Part shown: in pieces, positions 41,385-49,429 of the stretch
How positions within the stretch are numbered: position 1 is the first letter of the stretch
Layout of the letters: each line of letters begins with the position of its first letter
Source: Allobosea sp. CS1GBMeth4
Lineage (GTDB): Bacteria; Pseudomonadota; Alphaproteobacteria; Rhizobiales; Beijerinckiaceae
Assembly: GCF_900185715.1 (NCBI RefSeq)
Contig: NZ_FYAS01000018.1
Coordinates: forward strand, 1 to 64,000
DNA length: 64,000 nt
Direction of reading: 5' to 3'
Notes under the pieces: generated by a model
Told to the model about the DNA's origin: nothing
Database searches by the model: none
What the model saw: only the letters and a program-made list of their open reading frames with translations
Translations under genes and position numbers: made by a program

Positions 41385-42047
41385 ATGCGCATCCTGCTGA
41401 TCGAGGACGACACCATCCTGGGCGCCGCCATACGCGACCAGCTCGTCTGCGACGGCCATTCGGCCGACTGGGTCGGCAGGCTCGACGCCGCGCGCGACCA
41501 TGTCCGCAGCGCCGCCTACGACCTGCTGCTGCTCGACCTGATGCTGCCTGATGGCCGCGGCATCGGCTTCCTGCGCGAGCTGCGGGCGCGAGGCGACGCG
41601 ACGCCGGTCATCATCCTGACCGCGCTCGACCAGCTCTCCGATCGCATCGGCGGGCTCAATGCCGGCGCTGACGACTACATGATCAAGCCTTTCGACCTGT
41701 CGGAGCTGTCGGCGCGGCTGAACGCCGTGGCGCGCCGCTATTGCGGCAATCCGAACCCGCTCGTGCGGGTCGGCGACCTCGAGATCGACCTCGTCTCGCG
41801 CTCGGTCTGCCGCGCCGGCAGGGATGTCGTCCTCACGGCGCGCGAATGGGCGCTGTTCGAAGCCTTCGTGCAGCGCCCCGGCCAGATCCTGTCCAAGGCA
41901 CAGCTGGAGGACAGGCTCTACGCCTTCGGCGAGGAGGTCGAGAGCAACACCATCGAGGTCCATGTCAGCCGGCTGCGCAAGAAGCTCGGGCATGCGGTGA
42001 TCGAGACCGCGCGTGGACTCGGCTACCGCCTCGGACGTGCGGCGTGA
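41385..42047 (+). CDS. OmpR-family response regulator
   Basis: The 220-residue protein has a receiver domain (LLIEDDTILGAAI, phospho-Asp in DLLLLDLMLPDG, Lys in DYMIKPFDLSEL) and a winged-helix effector domain (LTAREWALFEAFVQRPGQILSKAQLEDRLY...SNTIEVHVSRLRKKLG). It is closest to the QseB/PmrA/TctD type. The kinase gene follows at once (GTGA overlap or a two-base gap to ATG). The divergent PepSY/DUF2271/ApbE genes are the natural candidates for its regulon. Confidence 0.93.
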   Translation: MRILLIEDDTILGAAIRDQLVCDGHSADWVGRLDAARDHVRSAAYDLLLLDLMLPDGRGIGFLRELRARGDATPVIILTALDQLSDRIGGLNAGADDYMIKPFDLSELSARLNAVARRYCGNPNPLVRVGDLEIDLVSRSVCRAGRDVVLTAREWALFEAFVQRPGQILSKAQLEDRLYAFGEEVESNTIEVHVSRLRKKLGHAVIETARGLGYRLGRAA

Positions 42048-42049
42048 CG

Positions 42050-43393
42050 ATGCCGCGCAGCCTGCAATGGCGGATTTCGCTGTGGCTGGGGCTCTGCGTC
42101 ACCCTGCTGTGGGTCGCCGCCGCCGTCCTGACCGCGCAGAGGATGCGCCATGAGATGGACGAGGTGTTCGACAGCGCGCTCGAGGAGACCGCCCAGCGCA
42201 TCCTTCCGCTCGCCGTGCTCGAGATCGTCGGCCGGGAAGAGGGCGACACGACTCAGCGCATCGCGACGCTGCGCCGGCACGACGAATATTTCACCTATGT
42301 CGTCCGCAACGCGCGGGGCGAGGTGCTGCTGCGTTCGCACAGCGCCGAGGACAGCGTCTTCCCTCCGTCGTCGAAGCTGGGCTTCGCCGACACGCCGACC
42401 CATCGCCTCTATGTCGATGCTGCGCTGCAGGGCACGGTGACGATCGCTGTGGCGGAGCCGCTGGCGCATCGCCACGCCACGGCGCGACAGGCGCTGATCG
42501 GGCTCGCCCTGCCGCTCGCTTTGGTCATCCCGCTCAGCCTGCTCGGCGTCTGGGCGGTGGTCCGCCTCTCGACGGCGCCCGTCCGCAGCCTGCGCGACGA
42601 CATCGCGGTGCGCGGCACAGGCGATCTCTCGCCCGTTCCATCCTCCGGCCTGCCCGCCGAAATCGGTCCCGTCGCGGAGGCCGTGAACCATCTGCTCGAC
42701 CGGCTGCGCCGTGCCCTCGAGGCCGAGCGCAGCTTCACCGCCAACGCCGCGCATGAACTGCGCACACCGGTCGCCGCCGCGCTGGCGCAGACCCAGCGCC
42801 TGATCGCCGAGGCGCAGGATGCGGCCCTGCGGGAGCGGGCGCTGCAGATCGAGACGGCGCTCCGGCGCTTGTCCCGCCTGGCGGAAAAGCTGATGCAGCT
42901 GGCGAGGGCCGAAGGCGGGCGGCTTCGCAGCGAGGAGCCGACCGATATCGGCCAGACCGTGACGCTCGTCGTCGACGAGCTCGGCCGCAGTCCGGAAGCC
43001 TCGGGCCGCATCGCTCTCAGCCTGCCTGACGCCGCGGTCTGGTCCGATATCAATCCCGACGCCCTCGCCATCGCCGTCCGCAATCTGGTCGAGAACGGCC
43101 TGAAGCACGGAGCCCCTGGCGGGACGGTCGCCGTCGCTCTGTCCGCCGATGGCGAGCTGATGGTCTCCAATGACGGTCCGCCGTTCCCGCCGGACCTGCT
43201 CGAGCGGCTGCTGCGGCCGTTCGAACGCGGCCGCACGGCTGCGGACGGCACCGGTCTCGGTTTGGCGATCGCGCGGGCCATCGCGTCCGGCGTCGGCGGC
43301 ACGCTCGTCCTCACTTCACCCGTGCCGGGCGAGGCGGGCGGCTTTCAGGCGAGATTCTGCCTGCCCGCCCTTCCGCCTCCAGCGGACGCGTAG
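42050..43393 (+). CDS. Sensor histidine kinase (QseC/TctE type)
   Basis: The 447-residue protein has two membrane helices (about residues 8-28 and 145-168) around a periplasmic sensor region of roughly 115 residues, a HAMP-like segment (LSTAPVRSLRDDIAVRG), the His box SFTANAAHELRTPVAAA and an ATPase domain (NLVENGLKHGAPGG, GTGLGLAIARAIA). It is the partner of the preceding response regulator. GTG 42044, which overlaps the regulator stop, is an alternative start. It converges on the peptide-binding-protein gene with a nine-base gap. Confidence 0.92.
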   Translation: MPRSLQWRISLWLGLCVTLLWVAAAVLTAQRMRHEMDEVFDSALEETAQRILPLAVLEIVGREEGDTTQRIATLRRHDEYFTYVVRNARGEVLLRSHSAEDSVFPPSSKLGFADTPTHRLYVDAALQGTVTIAVAEPLAHRHATARQALIGLALPLALVIPLSLLGVWAVVRLSTAPVRSLRDDIAVRGTGDLSPVPSSGLPAEIGPVAEAVNHLLDRLRRALEAERSFTANAAHELRTPVAAALAQTQRLIAEAQDAALRERALQIETALRRLSRLAEKLMQLARAEGGRLRSEEPTDIGQTVTLVVDELGRSPEASGRIALSLPDAAVWSDINPDALAIAVRNLVENGLKHGAPGGTVAVALSADGELMVSNDGPPFPPDLLERLLRPFERGRTAADGTGLGLAIARAIASGVGGTLVLTSPVPGEAGGFQARFCLPALPPPADA

Positions 43394-43402
43394 CCCGCAG
43401 CG

Positions 43403-44998
43403 CTACGACGGGATGCGGCGGACGTTCCACATGCTCGGTATCGTCGACTCGAGGAAACCGGTCAGGTCGGCGCGATAGGCCGTCGGAATGAAGAACTGGC
43501 CGAGCGGTATGATCGGCGCCTGCTTGAAGGCGTCGCGCTGGATCGCCTCCGCGATCGCCTGCTGCTCGGCCGCATCCTTAGCCGCCAGCCATTTCGCGGC
43601 CAGCTCCTCGGCCGTCGCGTTCTCGTACCAGCCGAACCAGCCCTTGCCGCCCTGGCCGCGCAAAGTCTGGTTGATCGCCGGGTTGTCGACCGCGAGCGAG
43701 GGCCACCAGGTGTGGAAGACGCTCCATCCGCCCTTCTCGATCGGCTCGCGCGAGGCGCGCCTCTGCACTACGGTGCCCCAGTCGGTTTCGACCAGCTCGA
43801 CATTGATGCCGAGTTTGCGGAAGAGGTCGTCGGTGATCTGCCCCAGCGGTCCGATGCTGGCGATGTCGGTCGGGCTGATGATGACGACGCGCTCGCCGTT
43901 GTAGCCGGCCTCGCGCAGCATGGCCTTGGCGCGCTCGAGGTCGCGTGCGCCCTTGAGCGGCTCAGCCCCGGCCTCGCTGGCATAGCGCGTGCCGCAGGGC
44001 CACATCGAGAAGCAGCTGCGGAAGTTCTCCGCGATATCGCCCGTGACCGCCCGCATATAGTCGGCCTGCTCGACGGCGAACATGATCGCCCGGCGGATCG
44101 CCGGGTTGTCGAAGGGCGGCTGCAGCGTGTTGAAGCGCATCATGCCGATGAAGCCGGCCCGGTCATGTATCGCGACCTTGACATCCTTGTTGCCGCGCAG
44201 GACCGGGATCAGGTCGGGCAGGGCCTGGTCCCACCAGTCGATTTCGCCCGACTGCAGCGCGGCCGCGGCCGTCGCGGCATCCGGCATGACGAGCCATTCG
44301 ATCCGTTCGAAATGCGCGACCTTGCCGCCGGCGGTGCGCTCGGCCGGCTCGGCGCGCGGGACATAACCGTCGAACCTGGCATAGACCGCCTTGCTCCCGG
44401 AGACGTACTCGTCCCGCACGAAGCGATACGGGCCCGAGCCGACGATCTCCGTGATCTGCTTGAACGGATCGGTCTTCGCGACCCGCTCCGGCATCATGAA
44501 GGGGGTCACGCCCAGCGGCTTGGCGAGCGCCTCGAGAAAGAGCGGGAACGGCGCCCGGAACGAGACGCGCAGATGCCTGTCGTCCGGCGCCTCCCACGTC
44601 TCGGCCATCGCGTCCAGCAATTGCCCGAAGGCATCGCGCTTCGCCCAGCGTTGCAGGCTCGCGATGCAATCGCGTGCGAGCACGGGCTGGCCGTCATGCC
44701 ATCTCAGCCCGTCGCGCAGCTCGATCGTCCAGACGCGACCGTCCGCCGAGGCGGAATGGCCCTTGGCCATCTGCGGCTGTGGCCGCAGCGCGTTGTCGAG
44801 GCCGTAGAGCGTGTCGAAGACGGCATAGGCGTGGTTCGTCGTGACCTGCGCCGTCGTCCAGATCGGGTCGAGCGAAGTCAGGTTCGCCTGCGGCACGAAT
44901 CTCAGCACCTTCGGATCGCGCCGTTGTGCGTGGGCGCCGCGGGACGCTCCGGCCGCCAGGAGCCCCGCCGACGCCGCCAGGAAATCTCGCCGTCTCAT
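43403..44998 (-). CDS. Peptide/nickel-type ABC substrate-binding protein (SBP_bac_5)
   Basis: The 531-residue exported protein starts with a Tat signal (MRRRDFLAASAGLLAAGASRG) and matches family 5 binding proteins: LRFVPQANLTSLDPIWTT, WTIELRDGLRWHDGQPV, EIVGSGPYRFVRDEYVSGSKAVYAR, NPAIRRAIMFAVEQADYMRAV and AKAMLREAGYNG. No permease or ATPase gene accompanies it, so it must use a transporter encoded elsewhere. It is divergent from a phosphotriesterase-like gene across a 240-base gap holding a TetR-type operator, which suggests shared control. Confidence 0.92.
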   Translation of the reverse strand: MRRRDFLAASAGLLAAGASRGAHAQRRDPKVLRFVPQANLTSLDPIWTTAQVTTNHAYAVFDTLYGLDNALRPQPQMAKGHSASADGRVWTIELRDGLRWHDGQPVLARDCIASLQRWAKRDAFGQLLDAMAETWEAPDDRHLRVSFRAPFPLFLEALAKPLGVTPFMMPERVAKTDPFKQITEIVGSGPYRFVRDEYVSGSKAVYARFDGYVPRAEPAERTAGGKVAHFERIEWLVMPDAATAAAALQSGEIDWWDQALPDLIPVLRGNKDVKVAIHDRAGFIGMMRFNTLQPPFDNPAIRRAIMFAVEQADYMRAVTGDIAENFRSCFSMWPCGTRYASEAGAEPLKGARDLERAKAMLREAGYNGERVVIISPTDIASIGPLGQITDDLFRKLGINVELVETDWGTVVQRRASREPIEKGGWSVFHTWWPSLAVDNPAINQTLRGQGGKGWFGWYENATAEELAAKWLAAKDAAEQQAIAEAIQRDAFKQAPIIPLGQFFIPTAYRADLTGFLESTIPSMWNVRRIPS

Positions 44999-45050
44999 CG
45001 CCTTTCCCCCTTTTTCATGTCCCATTGCCGGCAGGTTGACATGGGCCGAG

Positions 45051-45073
45051 TTAATTGTCCATCGTACAATTAA
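45051..45073. promoter_or_regulatory. TetR-type operator (copy 1) between binding-protein and phosphotriesterase genes
   Basis: TTAATTGT and ACAATTAA form perfect 8-bp arms around CCATCGT. The core at 45053-45071, AATTGTCCATCGTACAATT, differs at three of 19 positions from the operator at 47167-47185. It lies 53 bases upstream of the binding-protein start codon and 166 bases upstream of the hydrolase start. The rest of the gap shows no other feature. Confidence 0.65.
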
Positions 45074-45238
45074 TGGTCGCGGGAGAGGAACGATGCGCCG
45101 CAGATCGCAGATCGCCCGGCGGGTTGCCGCCGGAAGGAGCCTTGCCCCCGCATCCGCAGGCGGGCCCGGGGCGCATGTGGCGGAGCCCCTCGCGCCGGGG
45201 CGGACCGTCCCGCTCTGTCGTTTGGAGCTCGGCCGCCG

Positions 45239-46288
45239 ATGAGCCGCCGTCTCGATCGCGCCGCCCTGCGCGGCAAGGCTCAGGGCGTGCTCGGGCTCGT
45301 CGATCCGGCCAGCCTCGGCCCCACCTTGATGCACGAGCACCTGATCTGGGACATCCGCACGCCCGCGATGGCGGCCGACCCCGATCAGGGGCCCGAGATC
45401 ACCCTCTGCAACTGCTACCGCATGAATTACGGACGCTGGAAGGTGCCCGGGAATCTCGTCCTGCGCTGCCGCGACACGGCCGAAAGGGAAGTGCGGGCCA
45501 TGGTCGATGCCGGCGGGCGGACCGTCGTCGAGCTGAGCAGCGGCGGGCTGAAGCCCGACCCCGATGGGCTCGCCGAGATCGCACGCCGGACCGGCGCGAC
45601 CATCGTCATGGGCTGCGGCCATTACGTCCACGACTATCAGGACCGGGCCAATGACGAACGCGGCGTCGACAGCTTCGCATCCGAGATGATCGACCAGGTC
45701 TTCGAGGGGGCCTGGGGCACCTCGGTGCGTGCCGGCATCATCGGCGAGATCGGCTGCCAGGTGCCGTGGACCGATCTCGAAAAGCGCGTGCTGCGGGGTG
45801 CCCTGATCGCCCAGGAGGAAACCGGCGCCGCCGTCAACATCCATCCCGGGCGCACGGTCGAGCAGCCGCAGGAGATCGCCGCCTTCGTCCGGGCGCATGG
45901 CGGCGACATCGGCCGCGTCATCCTCAGCCACATCGATCGGACGATCTTCGACGAGACCACGCTGCTGCGGCTGGCCGACACCGGATGCGTGATCGAGTTC
46001 GACCTCTTCGGCCAGGAGCAGGCCTTCTACACCTGGGCCGATATCGACATGCCGAACGATGCGGTGCGCCTGCGCCTCATCCGCAGCCTGATCGACCACG
46101 GCCATCTCGATCGCGTCGTGATCAGCCACGACATCTGCTACAAAACGCGGCTGACCAGCTTCGGCGGGCACGGCTATACGCACATCTTCGAGAACATCGT
46201 CCCGCTGATGCGCGCCCGCGGCTTTGCGGAGGCCGAGATCGAGGCGATCCTCGTCGGCAACCCGCGGCGCTTGCTGACCTTCGCCTGA
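45239..46288 (+). CDS. Phosphotriesterase-family metal-dependent hydrolase
   Basis: The 349-residue amidohydrolase-fold protein begins with the metal motif LMHEHLIWD (HxH), followed by GIIGEIGCQVPW, VNIHPGRT, VILSHIDRT and the Asp in VVISHDICYK. The bridging ligand appears to be Glu (in GEIG) instead of the carbamylated Lys of true phosphotriesterase, as in the PHP/YhfV branch. Members of this branch include lactonases and other carboxylic-ester hydrolases; the substrate is unknown. It is the only gene between the operator at 45051 and the convergent TetR gene nine bases on. Confidence 0.9.
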   Translation: MSRRLDRAALRGKAQGVLGLVDPASLGPTLMHEHLIWDIRTPAMAADPDQGPEITLCNCYRMNYGRWKVPGNLVLRCRDTAEREVRAMVDAGGRTVVELSSGGLKPDPDGLAEIARRTGATIVMGCGHYVHDYQDRANDERGVDSFASEMIDQVFEGAWGTSVRAGIIGEIGCQVPWTDLEKRVLRGALIAQEETGAAVNIHPGRTVEQPQEIAAFVRAHGGDIGRVILSHIDRTIFDETTLLRLADTGCVIEFDLFGQEQAFYTWADIDMPNDAVRLRLIRSLIDHGHLDRVVISHDICYKTRLTSFGGHGYTHIFENIVPLMRARGFAEAEIEAILVGNPRRLLTFA

Positions 46289-46297
46289 GCGGGCGCG

Positions 46298-47035
46298 CTA
46301 TCCGGATTTGCCGGAGAGCGCGCGCAATCCGGCGATGATCGTCTCGACATAGAAGTCGAAACTGTGCGTCATCGGCTTTTCGGCGCCGCCCTGCCAGCGC
46401 ACGATGAAGGCCCGGTTGGCGAGCAGGTCGAGATTGCGCGCCAGCCGTGGGAAACGGCCGGCGTCGACGCCGCGGATCTCGGCCTCGAAGGCCCGCGCCC
46501 ATTCGCTGGCGTCTTCGGCCGGGCCGGGCGCGAGCTCCAGCGTGACATAGCCGAGCATGCCCGCGACGACGGTGTTGAAAGCGTCGCGCAACCGCTCCCC
46601 GCCAAAGCCGGCGGCCTCCAGCGCCGCGAGGATGCACTCGACGAGCTGCATGTCGACGCCCGTGTTCGAGACGATCTGGGCCCCGAGCAGAGGCGCGATG
46701 TTGGGGTGCCGGCGCAGCGCTTCGCGGTAACGTGCGAACAGCGCCCTTATCCAGTTCTCCCAATCGCCGGTCGCGTCGTCGGGGGACGGCACGACGTCGC
46801 TGAAGGCCGTCGCCGCCACCGCTCCGAGCACGGCATTGCGGCCGCCGGGCATGTGCCAGTAGAGCGCCGTCGGGAACACGCCGAGAGCGCGCGCGAGCTC
46901 GCGCAGGCTGAAGGCCTCCAGCCCCCGCTCGTCGATCAGCCGCAGCGCCTCCGCCACGATCTGCGCGCGATCGAGCGCGACGACCTCGTCGCGCCTGGGA
47001 CGTCCCCGTCGCTTGCGCTGCTCGGCTTGCTGCAT
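46298..47035 (-). CDS. TetR family transcriptional regulator
   Basis: The 245-residue protein has a basic N-terminus (RKRRGRPRRDEV), a helix-turn-helix (AEALRLIDERGLEAFSLRELARALGVFPTALYWHM) and a TetR_C-like ligand domain. ATG 47035 has GGGGAGG close by; the longer frame to 47176 would run over the operator. Divergent from the aminotransferase gene and next to the 19-bp operator at 47167, it probably represses itself, the aminotransferase, and through the second operator the binding-protein and hydrolase genes. Confidence 0.9.
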   Translation of the reverse strand: MQQAEQRKRRGRPRRDEVVALDRAQIVAEALRLIDERGLEAFSLRELARALGVFPTALYWHMPGGRNAVLGAVAATAFSDVVPSPDDATGDWENWIRALFARYREALRRHPNIAPLLGAQIVSNTGVDMQLVECILAALEAAGFGGERLRDAFNTVVAGMLGYVTLELAPGPAEDASEWARAFEAEIRGVDAGRFPRLARNLDLLANRAFIVRWQGGAEKPMTHSFDFYVETIIAGLRALSGKSG

Positions 47036-47166
47036 GTCCTCCCCGGTGCGCGTCGCAGTGGAATGCGGCTCCACCCGTCGGCATGTTGCACTTAACGCAT
47101 CCGCCAGCGAAGTCGACACCGGTGCGTGCCGGCTCGGCAAACCTCGCGGGGGCCTCTCGACAAATA

Positions 47167-47185
47167 AATTGTACAATGTACAATT
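47167..47185. promoter_or_regulatory. TetR-type operator (copy 2) between TetR and aminotransferase genes
   Basis: AATTGTACAATGTACAATT has perfect 8-bp arms (AATTGTAC/GTACAATT) around AAT. It matches the core at 45053 in 16 of 19 positions. The position between the divergent TetR and aminotransferase genes is typical of an autoregulated TetR operator. A strong AGGAGG lies at 47194-47199, 38 bases before the chosen aminotransferase ATG. Confidence 0.7.
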
Positions 47186-47237
47186 ACTATCGATAGGAGG
47201 CGCGCGACGCCTCGCGGGACATCGGTGGACGGCGGAT

Positions 47238-48548
47238 ATGGATACGGGGCGGCGGAACAGGACGATCGACGACGAACTGGTGGACGCCCGCGCCCGCTAC
47301 GCGCAGAGACGGCCGGAATCGCTGGCGGTGCATCGCCGTGCCTGCGAGGTCATGCCTGGCGGCAACACCCGGACGGTGCTCTATCACGGCCCATTTCCGC
47401 TCCGTCTCGCCCATGGCGAGGGCGCGATCGCGACCGACGCCGACGGGCACCGCTACGTCAACCTGCTCGGCGAGTACACCGCCGGCCTGTTCGGCCATTC
47501 GCATCCGGTCATCCGCGCGGCGATCGACGCTGCGCTCGACGGCGGCGTCAATCTCGGCGGCCACAACCTGCTCGAGGCCGAGCTGGCCCGCCAGGTGGTC
47601 GCCCGCTTCGCGGCGATCGAGCAGGTGCGCTTCACCAACTCCGGCACCGAAGCGAACCTGATGGCGATCGCGACGGCGCGCGCCTTCACCAGGCGGCCGA
47701 AGGTCCTGGTGTTCCGCGGCGGCTATCATGGCGGCCTGCTCTATTTCGGCGGCGGTGGCATCCCGATCAACGCGCCTTACGACTTCATCGTCGCGCCCTA
47801 TAACGAGAGCGAGGCGACGGCACGCCTGATCCGGGAGAACGCCTCCGACCTCGCCTGCGTGCTGACGGAGGCGATGATGGGATCGGGCGGCTGCATTCCG
47901 GCCCGTCCCGATTTTCTTGCCATGCTGCGCGAGGAGACCCGCGCCGCGGGGGCGCTTCTCGTCCTCGACGAGGTGATGACCTCGCGCTTCGGCCGCAGCG
48001 GCGCCCATGGCCTGCTCGGCCTCGAGCCCGATCTCGTGACCCTCGGCAAATGGATCGGCGGCGGCATGTCCTTCGGGGCTTTCGGCGGCCGGGCCGAGAT
48101 CATGGCAATGTACGATCCGTCGAGGCCGGATTCGCTGCCGCATGCGGGAACCTTCAACAACAATGTGCTCTCGATGGCGGCCGGCATCGCCGCGCTCTCG
48201 CAGGTGTTCACGCCGGACGTCGCCGAAGCGCTGCATGCGCGCGGCGAGCGCCTGCGCGAGCGCCTGAACGGACTCTTCCGCGCCGCCGATGTCGCGCTCC
48301 AGGCGACCGGGCAGGGTTCGTTGATGACCGTTCATGCCCTGCGCGGCGAGGTGAACGGCCCCGACGACCTCGCCGCCGGCGATGACCGGATCAAGGAGCT
48401 CGTCTTCCTCGACCTGCTCGAGCGCGGCTTCTACATCGCGCGCCGCGGCTTCATCGCGCTGTCGCTGGCCATCGACGATGCGGCGATCGAGCAATTCCTC
48501 GCCACATTGCGGGACATCGTCGCGGAGCGGAAACCGCTGCTCGCCTGA
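47238..48548 (+). CDS. Class III PLP-dependent aminotransferase (glutamate-1-semialdehyde aminomutase-like)
   Basis: The 436-residue protein has class III features: MPGGNTRTVLYHGPFPLRLAHGEGA, VRFTNSGTEANLMAIATARAFT, VLVFRGGYHGG, LLVLDEVMTSRFG and the PLP-Lys in LVTLGKWIGGGMSFGAFGG, then HAGTFNNNVLSMAAG. It moves or transfers an amino group on a semialdehyde or amino-acid-like substrate. It is not HemL itself: no heme genes are near, and it is controlled together with a hydrolase and a binding protein. The in-frame ATG at 47238 has only GGCGG before it, although an unused AGGAGG lies upstream. Confidence 0.9.
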   Translation: MDTGRRNRTIDDELVDARARYAQRRPESLAVHRRACEVMPGGNTRTVLYHGPFPLRLAHGEGAIATDADGHRYVNLLGEYTAGLFGHSHPVIRAAIDAALDGGVNLGGHNLLEAELARQVVARFAAIEQVRFTNSGTEANLMAIATARAFTRRPKVLVFRGGYHGGLLYFGGGGIPINAPYDFIVAPYNESEATARLIRENASDLACVLTEAMMGSGGCIPARPDFLAMLREETRAAGALLVLDEVMTSRFGRSGAHGLLGLEPDLVTLGKWIGGGMSFGAFGGRAEIMAMYDPSRPDSLPHAGTFNNNVLSMAAGIAALSQVFTPDVAEALHARGERLRERLNGLFRAADVALQATGQGSLMTVHALRGEVNGPDDLAAGDDRIKELVFLDLLERGFYIARRGFIALSLAIDDAAIEQFLATLRDIVAERKPLLA

Positions 48549-48556
48549 GAGCGCCG

Positions 48557-48582
48557 GGCCGGGCAAGAGCCGCAGCCCGGCC
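48557..48582. terminator. GC-rich hairpin between convergent genes
   Basis: GGCCGGGC (48557-48564) pairs with GCCCGGCC (48575-48582) around a 10-base loop in the 63-base gap between the convergent aminotransferase and TetR genes. It can fold on either transcript; no T-run is present. Confidence 0.45.
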
Positions 48583-48611
48583 GACCGGGCGCAATCACGG
48601 GAAGGGCCGTG

Positions 48612-49316
48612 TCATTCCGCGCCGTACAGGGCCTTGAACCAGATCGCCGACAGCTCCTGGATCAGCATTTCGCGGTCCGCGGCGGCGGCGATGATGTCCG
48701 GGTTCCGGATGACGAAGATCTCGCGCAGCACGTCGTCGATCATGCATTCCATGGCGAAGACGCGCAGCTTCAGCCGGGCCGGATCGAGCGGCGAGGGGCG
48801 GTGCCGGGCCGCATGCGTCAGGACGCGTTCCGCCCAGCGGCGGTTGACCCGCTGCTTCTCCGCCATGAGCTCCGGCAGCGTCTCGCGCAGCTCGCGCACG
48901 CGCTCCATGAAGACCGCGTTCTTCTCGAAATAGTCGATGTAATAGCGATTGGTGGCGACGATCGCCTCGAGCGGCGAGCGTCCCACGGCCCCGCCGCTGG
49001 GCATCGCCAGCGTCAGGTCCTGCAGCGCGAGCAGCACGAGCCGCACCGCCTCTTCCTTCGAGCCGACATATTGGTAGAGCGCCGCGCGCGAGACGTCGGC
49101 GATCTCCGCGATCCGGTCCATCGACAGCTGCGCGAAGGAGGACTGCTCCAGGGCCACCGCGCTCGCCCAGACGACCCGGCGGCGCGTCCGCTCTCCCTTG
49201 CGCAGCCCGGACTCGGACGCCGCGGCTTCGAGCAGGTCGGTCAGGCGCGGCGCCGGCCTGCCGTCCTGGCCCAGGACTTCGATGAACGGGCTCGGCGCCG
49301 CGCTGCCTTTGGCCAT
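48612..49316 (-). CDS. TetR family transcriptional regulator
   Basis: The 234-residue product has an N-terminal arm, a helix-turn-helix (WASAVALEQSSFAQLSMDRIAEIADVSRAALYQYVGSKEEAV) and an all-helical ligand domain ending IQELSAIWFKALYGAE. I chose ATG 49316 (MAKGSAAPS) over 49358, because the longer form would run into the operator region. It is divergent from the polyamine-type ABC operon, and two palindromic operators fill the gap, so it is the likely repressor of that operon and of itself. Confidence 0.9.
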   Translation of the reverse strand: MAKGSAAPSPFIEVLGQDGRPAPRLTDLLEAAASESGLRKGERTRRRVVWASAVALEQSSFAQLSMDRIAEIADVSRAALYQYVGSKEEAVRLVLLALQDLTLAMPSGGAVGRSPLEAIVATNRYYIDYFEKNAVFMERVRELRETLPELMAEKQRVNRRWAERVLTHAARHRPSPLDPARLKLRVFAMECMIDDVLREIFVIRNPDIIAAAADREMLIQELSAIWFKALYGAE

Positions 49317-49362
49317 GTTCGGGGAATCTCGATTTTCGATCACGCACCATCTTGCCAAGAGC

Positions 49363-49402
49363 TAACATGCATGTCAGCTTTCAAAAACTGACATCGATGT
49401 CA
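49363..49402. promoter_or_regulatory. Twin TetR-type operators between TetR gene and ABC/CoA-ligase operon
   Basis: TAACATGCATGTCA (49363-49376) and the perfect palindrome TGACATCGATGTCA (49389-49402) share the pattern T(G/A)ACAT-N2-ATGTCA, with centres 26 bases apart. An AT-rich run follows (49403-49411). They lie 28-67 bases before the start of the binding-protein gene and 47-86 bases before the TetR start. Confidence 0.65.
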
Positions 49403-49429
49403 TAAAAAAATCGACAAGGGGACGGACTA

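Noticed and set aside
45091-45242. Small plus-strand ORF after the operator at 45051
   Set aside because: It is in the leader of the phosphotriesterase-like gene, of Arg/Pro/Gly-rich composition, with no clear homologue or motif; I treat the segment as non-coding.
47238-48548. HemL (glutamate-1-semialdehyde aminomutase of heme synthesis)
   Set aside because: The family match is general, there are no heme genes, and the TetR-controlled context points to catabolism; only the class III assignment is safe.
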